Source of the DNA: Acanthaster planci
Taxonomy: Eukaryota; Echinodermata; Asteroidea; Valvatida; Acanthasteridae
Direction of reading: 5' to 3'
NCBI RefSeq assembly: GCF_001949145.1
Contig: NW_019091403.1
Span: forward strand, 1,225,508-1,289,507
DNA length: 64,000 nt
Made by a program: the position numbers and the translations under genes
In this document: one piece after another, positions 24,086 to 37,019 of the stretch
Numbering within the stretch: position 1 is the stretch's first letter
How the letters are laid out: every line of letters begins with the position of its first letter
Notes under the pieces: generated by a model
What the model saw: only the letters and a program-made list of their open reading frames with translations
Told to the model about the DNA's origin: nothing
Database searches by the model: none

Positions 24086-27000
24086 ATTCCCACCTGCTGG
24101 AATAATATTTTTCAAGGTTTCTACCAATGACTTAAACAGACAAGGTCCCAAGATTTAGTGACATGAACAGTAAAACGGAGCGACACTTGTTAAAAAAAAC
24201 CACCAGAATTTCATTTTTTTGAAGTCTTTTTTTTAATGAATAATCCCTTTAAAATTACATTAATCATCGAATTTTTATTACATGTATTTGTGAATTAGTA
24301 AGAGTTTTTTTTTTTAAGGTTTTTTAATGATTCATTTCAGTAGTTTCTCGCAAGACACAATTTGCCATGTACAATTCTAATCTATGGTCGGACAATTTCA
24401 GTTGGCAAATAAAGTACATTTATTAATTTTTATTAGTCAGTACTCATTTGGCATTAGACCGAGCTTCAAATCATTCTGAGTTTTTTTTTATTTTATCATT
24501 CCCGGATTCGTTTAAACGTTTAAGCAGCAGAAAAACATGACCCCAATCCCGGGCAATCTCAAGACATTATTTGTCACTTCCTGAAAAAAAGGTCTTGCAC
24601 CTTGTGGTTTCCGGTGTGTCTACGTAGTGACAGGGAAGGTCGGGTACTCGGGAGACAACCAGCGTATTTCTGTGAACATACACTGTATACATTGAATTTG
24701 ACCAGGAATGACTGACTAACTCTTTAATGTTTCAGAATATCATTAAGAATTTAGCTTTTAATCCTGACATGTCGCAGAACAGAAGTAAACATCATTTTGC
24801 TTGAATCGGAGAACCGTTCATTACCATTGATATATATGGAAATGATTTACACTTATGCGCCTGCATGTACTAAACTAAAAGTTTATATCACCCGTCTTCA
24901 AGCTCATTTATCGATAACAGAGAGCTAGAGATTTGACTTGTGGTTTGACATGACAATTTGCTGGACCCGTGGTGTTACTTAAACGCGTATATAGAATTTG
25001 TAAGGTTGGAAAATCATTTCTACTGGAGATGGATGACATGAAAGATGTGATGGTTGTATTGCTGGAGTCGAAGTTTTAATCGCCGTGTGTAATGTACATG
25101 TACTTGCATGAGTCATTGAAGACATATTGGAGTGGAAGGTCGTTTACTATCATTTTGTGTTTTAGTTCAAGTGGAGGAAGGAAGATCTGTGCCTGATATG
25201 ATTTCCGTATCTCTTGGGTTTCAGATTGATAACAACATCCGTTATTTGTGTGCGTATTCAGTGGTCAATACAGGGCCGCTGTGCACGGATGCTATTAATC
25301 CACTTGGCTGTAACTCCTCAATTCAATCATTCTTGTAGATCTCACAAAGATTTAAATCGCCATTGAAACAAATTGAAAGAACGTGCCATTCTCTTTGTCA
25401 TTTGCTTATAGTTTATTAGTTCACCGACTTTCCCCTTTGGGCTTGCTTACACTTCCGTTTACAATCCAGTAAATGGACTTTTACGAGTAACGAAAAACTT
25501 TAGTAAGGACTGCACTCTGCAATCGTTGCTCATGTGAAAAAAAGTGTTGAAGTGCTGAATAACCCACTCTCGGTTCGGGCATTATGCTTACAAAAAGCTT
25601 GGGAAATTATTAAAACCCGCTACTGCTTGATAGTCATTCCCAGGTCGTCGTTCCGAGCTTTGTACTGGACTCTCAATCATTCACCGTTTCCATAACTTTT
25701 TAAGATTGTAAATGTTTATCCATTTTTCCGTTAACATTTTTAGAACGTAGTTACCGTTTTGGTGTGGTCGTATTTATTCGCTTACAACGTTACACTAATC
25801 CGTTTTTGGTTTATGCATTACCGTATACAATCTCTAATCTGGTTGAGAATTGGCTCATTTTGAGCCGGTAAGTGGGTAGATGAACCAAATTAAACCTTCA
25901 ATTTAACAGTTAGCTGCTTGCCTCTGTTTTCGTACATGGCTTGTCCTCTAACCCCGTTAGGACAGGTGCTTCATGCCCGCAGAAGTCGTCTATATTGACC
26001 TTGATCTATGAGGATGATCGCAATGTGACAGTTGTCTGAAGATATAAAAATAGATTCCTTAAAGGCACAGCTATTAAAAGGGCTGTCGATGTCGTTTGAC
26101 ACCTCAATCAACGTGTCGTGAGGGGTTTCTCACGTCTCCCTCAAATAGTTTTAAAAAGATACATTGTACGCGAATCACCGGGTTGCATGCATCGATGGGG
26201 GAATTAGGAAACCAGTGAACAAATTGAAACAGCCACTAAGAGTTATGAAGACAAACGTTTTGTCAATGCGATTACATGCTCCCGCACTATGGTACTCCCA
26301 GGTTTATACATCCTCGCTGAAGACCAAGTTCTGCTTCGTTCGTGCCACTTTGTTGGCAGACTACGCTTACTCGCATCCAATTCGCCTAACAGTTGTTCTT
26401 AGAGGATGGTGCGTGCGTATTTTTCAATTAAAATTGTTATGGCAGGATTGGATTAATTTTGTAGTGTCGGCAAGACCTACTTTAATATTTCCTCAGCTGA
26501 GATGCTTCGTGCTGTGATGTCTCAAGGAAACAGAGTGGTCATGGGTCAGTTTAGAGAACGCACTGAAAGTGTGAAGACCATACGATATATCTTCTTGTCC
26601 ACATGCAAGGATCTTTAGTTACATCGTTGTTTTCTGTGTGAACAGTTGAACACGGACTTAAAAATCAAGAGATGCATACAAGGGAATAACAATACGAGGT
26701 TGAGGAATCACCATATTTTCATCGATATCAATTAAGAAACAGGACAGGAAATCGCACGGAAGACATTTTCCGTTGTTTTATTTGATATTTTAACTTTTAT
26801 CAATTAAAATGTTTAAGTCTGCAATGCCTGCTTTATACACTCATGATCGGTTTCTAAACTTGTTGATAAACATAATTTCTCAACCTCAACCGAAAGCATA
26901 GTTTAAGTACATGTATATCCTTTCCAAGGCCAAAGTCATCGTGACGTTTTTACACTATTTTTACAGACAGGATACAGTGCAAAGTGTTCCCTTTATATAG

Positions 27001-29725
27001 ACTCGCGACTTGTCAAGTAAGATTAAACCGCCCCTTCCCGTGTTTGCCCGGGGAACCTGAACGGGGATTTAAACGGGTTCTGCCCGGCTCTTGTCAGCGT
27101 TTGACTATGCGTCACAATGAGAAAAGCTTCCCAGCACGGATGTTTATACAAAGTGGCATTTCAGATGTAAAAAAAAAGTTAAGTAAAATTAAAACAGCTC
27201 CCCAGGAAGAGTAAAATGGAACAAATGAGAGAAAGGCCATTGTTTGGGTCCATTCCCTTTCCTTTAAAAAGCACGTTGACGACCTATAGCTCCACCCTCA
27301 AGAAAGACCATAAAAGGGTAAGCGAAAAAAATTAAAAATCTTGCCTTCTCCCAACAAGCCTGGCCCTTTCGAAAGTTTGGTGTCCTATAGGTCAAAGGCA
27401 CACTACAAAGACCAGCTAAGCTGATGGAGACACATGAGCTGATGCCACTCTGACAGCCAGCCCCTCGTAAATGACAAGAACGTTTAAGATTTTGGCCAAA
27501 AGTTTGAATTTGCTTGAATGCCTTCAAACATTTTGATTTTTAATATTAAATGATAAGCTCCAGCAAAGTATTTGATGCCATTTTGGCGAGTTCTCCGCAT
27601 TCACAAGGTGTGGCAAGCTGGACAATGGCCTCGGGCATACAAATCATCCGGCCTGTTTGTCAAATCTTACTCCCACAGGACGATGAATTTAGGACGAGAG
27701 TAAGATTCAGCGATGCACCCATATGCACAAGCACTTCACTCGATGATTTCTTGTGGACACATCGATACTTTCCTTCCTTCCTTCTACAGCGTGGGATTAC
27801 TTACGCGATGTGCTGAGAAACTATGAACCGCGCTCACCATATGTCTACAACATTCTAGATTCCTTCACATGAGCAACATCCACCTCACTGACTGCAAGAA
27901 ATGTACCACACGCAGTCGACTAGATTCGGCTGGAGCCATGAAATCATTATTAAGCTGTGACCTTGTAACTAACAGATTTATTTCAGTCTTCTAAATCATC
28001 TTTTAGCCTCTAATAACCAAGTAAATGAGCGAGCAAATAATGCCGTCAACTTATAAATGGAATCCGACTTGTGAAATAACTTTTGCGAAAATGTCTCAGT
28101 CGACAAGTACATTTTAAATGGATATAGGAATGTTTAGAAAGGCGTTATCGGATAAAGTCAAGATTCCTGGCTGCGTCATTGAGAATCAGTCTCTGTTCGT
28201 GCTGTCACACAACAAAGTTGATGGACTTCGGAATTCAGTCTGAGGGAACATCACATTAACAGTAGCCATGTCCCAAGCGAGTTTGTCTTTTCGTGCTTGC
28301 AAGGTGAGATGTGACACAATCTTTGCCTTACAGCAACATTTCTAGGAATGTTGTTTTTAAATGATGCGCTGTTGCGTATAGGTTCTTCAAACTACCATGC
28401 TGTGTCTCATTCGTATGTGTGGTCGGTCGCGTTGCATTTGAAGCAAGTTTTACTCTTCCCTGTATTCCCATCGCCCCGAGGGGGCGCTCTCAACGGCAAA
28501 TGCACTGCACAAATATTGGACTATGTAACAGCTCTGGGACGCGCAAAGTATTGAGGGGATTATTTACTGTCCTTATTTACTCATGTGCATTCAGTGCTCA
28601 GGTGTCATGCGAACGTGGAAGTGTTGACCTGGCCTTGTATTGTTCAAATGAACTCTATCCAATGAATATCCGATGTTATATTGCCCTTCCCAGCACCCTG
28701 TGAGGGCGGTTGGGACCGTTGGGACGAATTTTAACTTTACGCTGTTAACACTTGAGACCCGTACATAGAAAGAGTTACAACAACTTCAAGCTTTTAAACC
28801 TTAATGGTTGTCTATTATGAGTACACAGACCAGCGTGCGGCTATTGTGTACCAATTGTGTGCACTGACGCATGACGAACGCAGTCCGCCATTTTGATTCC
28901 AACAAAACTCGTATCGTTACTTTCCCCTACGCACATTTCTCCAGCTGTAAACTGTTTGGGGCGCCCTCAAAACACACGGGCTGTCTCTTGGGCTACTTGG
29001 GCTAAATTTCAATTATTGCCTGCAGTTGGAGCGAAGCCACACTGCATTTGCTCGAGAACACGGAGATAAAGTCGCTCATTGTCTAACAATGCTCAATTTA
29101 CCAAGGATTCACCCATCATCCAGGTCACAAAAAGTGCATGGCACAGACGACTTGACAGCCGGATATTGTTAGAATGATTTTCAACTCCAGCAACAATTTT
29201 TTAGAAGACTGACAACTTGAAAAATCCCAAGTGGCCTTCTGACATGAAGCAACCTTCTGATCCAAGGGCGACATGTAAATCTTCGAAACTATCTATTCGT
29301 CTTTAAAAGTCAGACAAGATTTAATTAACTGATTGCAAACATGTCAGGGCACAACAGGGACTGTTCGCATAGTTTGTCTTCAGATTTCACCAAACTGAAA
29401 CTTTAAAGGCTAATTTCGCGATGACAGAAGAGAGTTATAAGCCTCGGTGATGTCGATTTCTATTGAGGCTGTGTATTGAGTGTAACTCAAGACTGCAGCA
29501 AGCAACCAAGGCGGTGAATTCACCGGAACTTGGCGTAATGGATGATACATGATGACTCAGAGTGGTAACAGCCGACACTAGTGCTTGCAAATGGTGCGAA
29601 GCTTGCAGTTAGCCACAAAACCCACAGACCCCAGACCTCTCTTCAATACACGCAAACTAGCCGTGTCACAGTCGCCCAAGACTTTGGATTAAAAGAGCCG
29701 AGAATTTCCAGATTTTCTGGCGGAC
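24086..29725. other. Intergenic, no gene seen
   Basis: Contains the 3' UTR of receptor 2 with AATAAA at 24408-24413. Otherwise only short unsupported frames (26164-26517, 27550-27816, 28348-28703) were seen. The last few hundred bases are the 5' flank of receptor 3. Confidence 0.4.
24408..24413 (+). terminator. Polyadenylation signal AATAAA
   Basis: AATAAA about 320 nt after the stop codon of receptor 2. It is the first canonical signal downstream and so the likely end of that transcript. Confidence 0.4.
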
Positions 29726-31333
29726 ATGTTGCGACGTTGGACGGTGATGGTCTGGTTGGTGCTTGGGTCTGTGAGGATGACAACCCAGGCACTGACTTGG
29801 ATCATCCGACCGGTAGATGTTCTGGTCTTTGAAGGCCAACCTGTAACCCTGAGCTGCGGGATTAACTACGCATTAACGGGCTACGATAATCATCACTGGG
29901 TGCGGCTAGATCCTAAGAGTGACCAGCAATCGTTTTTGACGGAGGGAAAGTACATATCGGCAGCGCTGAGCGCCGACAAACGCCGGAGATATTCGGTAAC
30001 CGCTCAGACGTCGGCCAGCGGCTATACGCTTCGAATGAATGACGCTACCAAAGCCGACAGTGGATTATATGGCTGTTTGGTATACAGCCGCACCAACGTC
30101 AACAGACGTTCCTTGTCCAATTTTGCCCGAGTCAAGGTGGTGCCACGGGCTCTGCCAACGGGAACGCCATTGTGTAAGGTAGAACCGCCCCACCCACAGC
30201 CAGGAACATCAGTTCAGTTCAGCTGCTCTAGTACAGTCGATGGATCTATCACCAGTCTGTCATGGTCTCTGAGTGGGGAGCAGGTGGTTGCAAACAGCGT
30301 CCTAGCAAGCGAGAGATCGAGCATAACCTTCCGTAAAACACTTGGAGATATGGATAACCAGGCTGTGTACACATGCACAGAACGATGGCCAGCAACTGGG
30401 GGCCAGCAAGCTTCCTGCAGCATTGTGCCTTTTGACATGCCGGTAAATGTGTCAGTAATTCCCTTGAGAGTACAAGTCGTGTCCGGTGAACCGGTAACAT
30501 TTACCTGCCATGCAGAGTCGGTCCCTCCAGCCACAAGTTACATGTGGTACTACGAGGGTCATCCAGTCGTCGAGAGACCAGACCTCTTTGAGGTCCTCAA
30601 TGACGGGAGGAAGATGAAGATTTTTCGTGTCGTTGGTGAGGATTTCTCAAAGTACACTGTGCGTTGCAAGGTCAAGAATATGTTAGCCATGAAGAGAAGC
30701 GCCACCGCGTTCCTAGACGTGATACCGCTGTCCCAAAGGAACGCCATGTTGGAAAAGAAGCTCAAAAACCAAAGTATCGACCACTCAAGGAACACGAGTA
30801 ATGCTGAGGGCGACAGTCACGTCAGACTGCAACCAGGTGGGGTGTACGACAGGACATTGGTCACTGTCTTGATAGCTCTGACCGCTTCGGTTGGTACGGC
30901 CATACTGCTGGTCCTAGCCATGGTGCTTATTGCCTGCTTACGAAGACCGATTAAACGACGGCTGAGCTCAACAGGAGAAAGCGACCAGCAACCGTTACAT
31001 GTCTCATCCTTCCCCATGAACGAGGTCACGTCAGCTGCCGGTTCTTCAACGAAGGCTGGAAAAAATCGAAACGGAAAAAGACGACCGCTGTCTTCGTCCT
31101 CCTACCAACCGCTCCAGAGGGATTTCAGTGTGTCTGGGGGGTCTCCTATAACTAAGAAAAAAACAATGCCAGTTCGAAAGATCTCATTACCAGCCATACC
31201 TCAGAAACATATTAAGAGCGTCTCGCTTTACGAAAACGCAACACCACTCCGCCTGTCTCTGTCGGAAGGTTTGGACCGTGAGAGGGGGTCCAAATCAAGC
31301 CGAAAAGGCCCATTCGCTCCAGTATCAATTTAA
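29726..31333 (+). CDS. Ig-domain type I membrane receptor 3
   Basis: 535 residues, single exon. Signal peptide 1-22. Ig1 is V-like: Cys44, Trp58, Cys117 (ADSGLYGC). Ig2 carries the extra cysteines of the cluster (PLCKVEP ahead of QFSC; YTCTE, then QASC 13 residues later) followed by IVPFDMPV. Ig3: FTCHAESVPP, MWYYEG, TVRCKV. A juxtamembrane stretch with NQS and NTS sites follows, then a transmembrane helix at about 377-401 ending CLRRPIKRR. The tail of about 130 residues is basic and Ser-rich with two candidate phosphotyrosine sites: SSYQPL, which fits S-x-Y-x-x-L, and LYENAT, a Y-x-N Grb2-SH2-type site. There is no PDZ-type end (PVSI). Role inferred: surface recognition or adhesion receptor. 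The coding region is uninterrupted, unlike receptor 2. The ATG precedes a hydrophobic signal and is preferred. Confidence 0.9.
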   Translation: MLRRWTVMVWLVLGSVRMTTQALTWIIRPVDVLVFEGQPVTLSCGINYALTGYDNHHWVRLDPKSDQQSFLTEGKYISAALSADKRRRYSVTAQTSASGYTLRMNDATKADSGLYGCLVYSRTNVNRRSLSNFARVKVVPRALPTGTPLCKVEPPHPQPGTSVQFSCSSTVDGSITSLSWSLSGEQVVANSVLASERSSITFRKTLGDMDNQAVYTCTERWPATGGQQASCSIVPFDMPVNVSVIPLRVQVVSGEPVTFTCHAESVPPATSYMWYYEGHPVVERPDLFEVLNDGRKMKIFRVVGEDFSKYTVRCKVKNMLAMKRSATAFLDVIPLSQRNAMLEKKLKNQSIDHSRNTSNAEGDSHVRLQPGGVYDRTLVTVLIALTASVGTAILLVLAMVLIACLRRPIKRRLSSTGESDQQPLHVSSFPMNEVTSAAGSSTKAGKNRNGKRRPLSSSSYQPLQRDFSVSGGSPITKKKTMPVRKISLPAIPQKHIKSVSLYENATPLRLSLSEGLDRERGSKSSRKGPFAPVSI

Positions 31334-34300
31334 GTCGCTACCAAAATTAAGTCATAATTTCGACAGAAATGATTACATGCACATGTATACGAACACTTCA
31401 GAACATGTAAACACGGTATAGGTAACGCAGCGAGGTATGTTCATGACCCTTTTCACTAAATTCAATGTTATTTTTTTACACCCGCGGGAACGTCATCTCA
31501 GCTAGCACAGTTTGCATATTATAACCATTGACCTAAGACTCAGTATAATTATGTATTCATTAGCTTGTTCGTCAGAATATTTCAACCGGTAACTACTTTG
31601 CACTAAATAATGAAAGAAGAGCAGACTGAAATTTGTTTTCTAAAATTCCGAAATCTATGATGTTGAAACTCATTGTGCAGCACGATACATTTGTCAACTA
31701 TTATTTGCCTCCAATCTGGTGACAGTAGCCCCCCAAACAAACAAGAACAAAATCGAGCAAAACTAGAAATTGATTATGTAGATTCGTCTCGCGTAAGGAT
31801 TATAAAGGAGTGAATAAGGTGAAGTAGGTTAAATCTGTGGAGAATTGTCCACTGTTGTCATGTTGTCACTCGTTGAGGTTAGTCATACCAGGCTTTGCGT
31901 GTCTTGAGAGGATGTATGGGAGGCAGATGTTGCTGTTTAAAAACTGTTGTAAGGAGCCCGTGGTTATCTAGAGGTATTAGTTGATTATCAGCATTCCTAT
32001 ATCAGCTTTGAATGCATGGAAATCATCTAAGGCTCAGTCTTTGGGGAAAAACACAAGGTCTCTGCCAACTATGAGCTCAGACGCACTCCCTTTCGATTGC
32101 TTGAAGCGCTAATCAGGCTCTAAGTACGGGATTCAGCTTTTACTCGTTTCCTGCGCTTTCTTTTTGGCCAATCACTTTTGCTTTACTAGGAATAAACGCA
32201 CAGCACTGTGGGTATAATAACGTTATCGTCATTGGGTGTGTTTGACTAGCTTCCACGAGTTACGCGGGTTTAACCTCGTTTCCATCGTCTCGTTTTCTTA
32301 CACGATGCATACGACCACCCCGAGTCAGGGTTGCTTTGTGAAAGCTATTCGAACGTACCAGCAATGAATACTTCTGTATTCAGCATACTTGGAAGTCATC
32401 CCGTGGTTCACAGTCGTTGTATGAATTGGAGCTCAAGCAAAGCGGCTGTAACCAACCAACCTTTGGCAGGGCGGGGTACCGGTGACAATCTACCCATATC
32501 TTGTGGGCGTTATGGATTTAGCACCGGGAAGCAGTTTATCATCTCAGACTAGCACTTGAGCTTGTGTATGCCCGTCGCATGCACAACAAAGGATTGCATA
32601 CGTATCTCTTGAGACAGTTGGCGTGCGTGTCATTCTATGGGTTGAGTCATGATAGCTCACAATAGCATTACTCACCACGCGGAGAAAAAAACGTGCTTCA
32701 CTATTGTCTTGCTTCCTTTCCTTTTATCTGCTGTTGGTAGAAAATCATTCAAATAAGGTACAAATATAGAAACGGGGTGTTCTGGACAACCTGGGGGATC
32801 TGTTAATTTTGTAGGGACTTAAAACTGTAGGAAAATTTTGGGACGTATCTGAATAGGGCGAATTACCATTTTCAGTCTTCGGCCTCATCTTCACAGCTCA
32901 CGGGAAAGTATTGCTATGAAATCTTCCTTTAAGACAAAATATATATCAGAAAAAAAACGGGTCAGTTGGAATGGTAATATGTAGTCTTTTCCTGCTAAAT
33001 CTGGGCAAAGTAGGCAAGAGCTAATAGATTGGGCAATAGGTCTGATTTCCGTCTCACAAATAAACAACTGCATATAATATAAAACACAAATTATCGGATC
33101 TGTACTTGAAGAACTAAAAAAAATCAAAAATTAAATCATGTTCCTCAGTTACTCTATCGGGTTTCAAGGAAATGGGTAACCTATCATGAGTATAAATGAC
33201 AGTTGTCAAGTGAGCCAAATTTATTGGATGCACACATAGTAATCTTACGTTTTTTGACTGAGTCCATGTTTTGTTTGAGGACTGAGTGTTTGTAAAGGTA
33301 TGTTGTATAAAACAGTAATGTTGACATTGACGAATGACTTCTATTCGTGATACACATACTTTGTTGACTTAATTTTCTTTCAAAGAAGACCGACCCTTAA
33401 AGATCACTTGTGCATATGTTTTTAAATTCCTTTTCGTTATATTGTCAGTTTTTAAAATTGTGCTTATCGCTGTCTTTAGTATCTATATTATGGTTTGTTT
33501 TTATTAATCCAAAAGACATTAGACCTCGTTGGCAAAAAGGGATAATTAATGTATGGATCGATTAAAAACGTAGAATTAAATAATTAAATCTGATAAATAT
33601 GACTGAAAATGATCATGAGAATGCTGCGTTACATAAACTTCTCTTCCCAGGTGGAAGGTTAAACAGAATTACATATTCGAAGATGTATATAAATATACGG
33701 TGTCATCGAAATCTATAGAGAATATATTTTTAAATTTGTGTGTAAACAGATATACGCTAATGTTTTATTAAGAAAATTAAACGAAGGAAAAGACAAAACT
33801 GAGGCGTCTTTTGGTTGATAACTTTGTTGTTTCTGTTAATTGAGGCATAACGGGAAATTGATCGAAATGAGCAAAATTTGGTGTGAGTGCGTGTTTGGCA
33901 GGGGGCTGTGCCAAAGAGTACCTTCGTTACAAAGGAGGCAATGCCTGGTAGAGAGAGGCTATGCCCTGCATGATTCCTTCATGGAAAGTTTGATTTTTCC
34001 CTCCAAGTTCCTTGTAGAACAGACGTGGTGCGTTAAGTCTGTAGCAAAAAAAATCATCTGGACACTCCGATTTATGATTATTAACACAAAGATGCTACCT
34101 CTAATTCTGAAGTTGAAAACGTCTGGAAATTGTACCTATGGTTTCCCACACCATCGTAAACTGATACCAATTTCTGGTTAAACCATATCGATAACCACGG
34201 AACAAGTTGCGAGCATATAGGCACGTGCCTCGTCCTTCCATAATTATCACAACGTAAGTAAGCACCTGTCAGATTTTGTGATACCAAGCAATATTTGCGT

Positions 34301-36473
34301 TTCATTGCTTCAGAAAGGATGTTGTACCTAACTGAAGATGCCAACACAAATTAAGTTAGATACTGTAGTATTTTCATTGTAATACATATAGGCCTAGTCT
34401 ATTTAAATTGGTGTGTGCACCACCTCCAGACAACACACAGAACTCTAACGAAAACCATTTTAATTCATCATTGAGTGCTTCACAGTTTACAGTGCTTCCG
34501 GTCGATGCTTCGTTAAATTAAGACTTCCCGTTTACACTTGGTTAGGCTTTATATTGCAGCATATAAATGTACACACTCAAAAAGAGTCAACCTGGTCTTG
34601 TTTATTATCTCTTTGGTCTGGGACGGAAACACCACTTGTACTTTTGAGTTTTTGTTGTTTCAAGCCGATGAGTCTATCTTTCGAGTCTGTTCAGTTGACG
34701 ATTTCATCACGACTGGCAGCCTGCTTGCTGTATTTATTTTTGATGTTATGGGTTGTGTCAGTCAAAGGAACTCAGGAGTTTGCCATTCAGGGTCTGAATG
34801 CCAAAGATAGGTTGGAGTTTTCAAACAACTTTATTGCACAGATATTAGTCAACGTGACCATTCTAACTCGACATCGTCCCAACCAGGCCTCGGTTGTGTT
34901 AAAATGCATATCAAGGGGTTGGTCGGTTGGTTGGCTGGTTGTCATTTTAATTCAGTAGGTATTGGTCATCGGCAACACTCGGAAACTGCACTTAAGCATT
35001 TCAAGAATTGCTTCCCGTAGGAGAGGGGATGACATTTCTTATCTATGCCAGCATCTAGTTCCATATTTTGTCAATTATGAAATTGTGTTTCATTTGCAAT
35101 TAAATTCAGGGACAACATGTTAACTTTGTAGAAAGATATTACACGTTTGAAAGAAAGCCAGTGATGGATATTAATAATCTGAAATGAAAACACCGCTATA
35201 TATAGGTGCACCTTTCATTACTCGAATTCTATTCGTAGGGATGTGACTGTTATAATGTTCTTAATATATGTGTTGTCCAGGAAACCAAGGAATAACCAGG
35301 AAGAATCTATTAATTGAGAGTCGTTTTTAGGACGATTTAGGAAGAGTCCATTAATCGATGTCATTTATGGAAGATTTTAGGAATTAATCCATTAAATCAC
35401 ACCGATCAAACAACACCCCTCCAGATATGGAAACTAGATATTCATGAGTAAGACGGGTGAAACAAATGCCTCTCATATACCCTTTTGATACCCAAATGGT
35501 AAATTGCATATAATGGTTGATAACCAATAACCAATGATCAGTGGCGTCATTACGGGAGGGGCATGTAGGACGGGGCACCTACCTCCCATAGGATCCATGC
35601 CCCTGAGTATCACCACCTAGCAAGCCGCAAGGTGTGTCAAGCTTTACCAACTTCAAATGTTTGTGGCGTCTACCAGGAGCTATGGTATTTTACAATCGTG
35701 GCCGTCAAATAGGGTCCAAAGCCCTACAACGCTGTTGCTGATAGAGAGTTTGACTGATGGAGAGTCAAAGATGTAGTGTGCATTAGGCCGATAGATATGA
35801 AATTCATGAGCAAATGGCAGACACCTAGTTGGGTAACTTGCCGTGAGTTTAATGGCTCTAGCATTTCCTGTAGGTGCTTATTAACAGTATGATATACGGA
35901 TCGAAAACAGCGGAGTGTCACGATGTCGGACCACCGCCCTATGAAAGTTGTCTTGGTGACAGTTTCTTCAACCTCACTGATAAGTACGATCACGACAGTG
36001 TCAATGTGAAGGTTCTCGAAGGTCCGTGACTGGAAGGGGGAGGACAGGTGTCGGTTCGGAAGTTACGATTACCTAAAAATTAATATACAAATTACATCCG
36101 TAAACATCGAAATCTGCAAACTTGGTAAGTGTGGAGACCGATTTTTGGGCCGGTATCACTAACTATTACGAGACAACATCTGAAATATTCCAAACTACGT
36201 TTAGATAGTATCGTTGATGGTCGGGCATTATCGGCTGTGAATACGTACTGATTCGTGATGTGTGTGCGTTTAAAATGTACGTGTATTAAGTCATAATGGA
36301 TGTATCAACGACGGTGGATCTTGGAATTCTTGAGTTTGCGCTTAAATAGAAGCTCTCATTGGCTTGTTTTGTATTCAAAGATAGGCACCGCACTAAAACA
36401 GTAAATGCAAAGTGACAGACATGACCGAAAAAGTTTGCGTCTAAAATGTTTCTTTCGGGTAATCTGTTTCAAA
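31334..36473. other. Intergenic, no gene seen
   Basis: About 5 kb of AT-rich DNA. Open frames (e.g. 33840-34181 and 34538-34958) have no recognisable domain or splice support. A small tandem repeat is at 35298-35400 and a TAGGCCTA octamer near 34389. Confidence 0.4.
35298..35400. repeat. Short tandem repeat, about 41-bp unit, 2.5 copies
   Basis: AGGAAGAATCTATTAATTGA at 35298, AGGAAGAGTCCATTAATCGA at 35339 and AGGAATTAATCCATTAAATC at 35379 start successive units of 41 and 40 bp. Confidence 0.7.
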
Positions 36474-36690
36474 CTGGGGCCAATTTCATAGAGTTGCACA
36501 AAATATGCCTAAGCATGCCTGAAAAAGAAAAAACTTTGCTTAAAAACGATGGTTATCAGCTCATACTCTTTCTAATTGTCATTCTAACCAAAAGACAGCT
36601 AAATACGATCCCAAAACGATATACAACACATGGAGTTCTGGCTGTTTACCGGTACCTGATTCATCAAGCAAGGTTTTCTCGTGCTTAAGC
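36474..36690. repeat. Dispersed repeat-like segment (CAATTTCATAGAGTTGC type)
   Basis: GGGGCCAATTTCATAGAGTT with TTGCTTAAAAACGATGGTTA resembles the 'gggcccaatttcataaagctgcttaagca' repeats that I recall as common in marine deuterostome genomes. Only one copy is seen here, so the assignment rests on recollection and not on a second copy. Confidence 0.35.
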
Positions 36691-36765
36691 AAATTGGCCT
36701 CTGATTGTGGAGCTGAAAGACGGAGACAAGGAACCAGTTCTTTTTAGATCCCTATTTGCCCGTCT

Positions 36766-36876
36766 GAGACATGGCAGACGCAATAGGAGGGCGCTATTCG
36801 GTATGGGTAAATTAATGTTCTGTGTCCACTCCTTTTATCTACTTCAAATGGCGCCCTCCTATTGTGTCCACCAAGC
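36766..36876. repeat. Inverted repeat pair, small hairpin element
   Basis: CAATAGGAGGGCGC (36781-36794) and GCGCCCTCCTATTG (36851-36864) are perfect 14-bp inverse copies. Flanking similarity extends the arms imperfectly (GGCAGACG against the inverse of TGTCCACC). The total span of about 110 bp could be a tiny MITE or a cruciform-prone site. Confidence 0.5.
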
Positions 36877-37019
36877 CTCAAACAGGGTAATTACTCTGCA
36901 CTAACCTGCTTACTTGATCACATACAGTGTAATAACAATTCTTGGCTCTGGCCGTTTTATGGAATATTAGCTCTTTGCAAGCCAGACCTAAGTTGAAGCT
37001 ACCCCGGTCTTTTCACCAG

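Noticed and set aside
32331-36688. Several plus-strand frames of 73-134 codons (e.g. 33840-34181, 34554-34958)
   Set aside because: No domain, no splice sites, and composition like the surrounding DNA.
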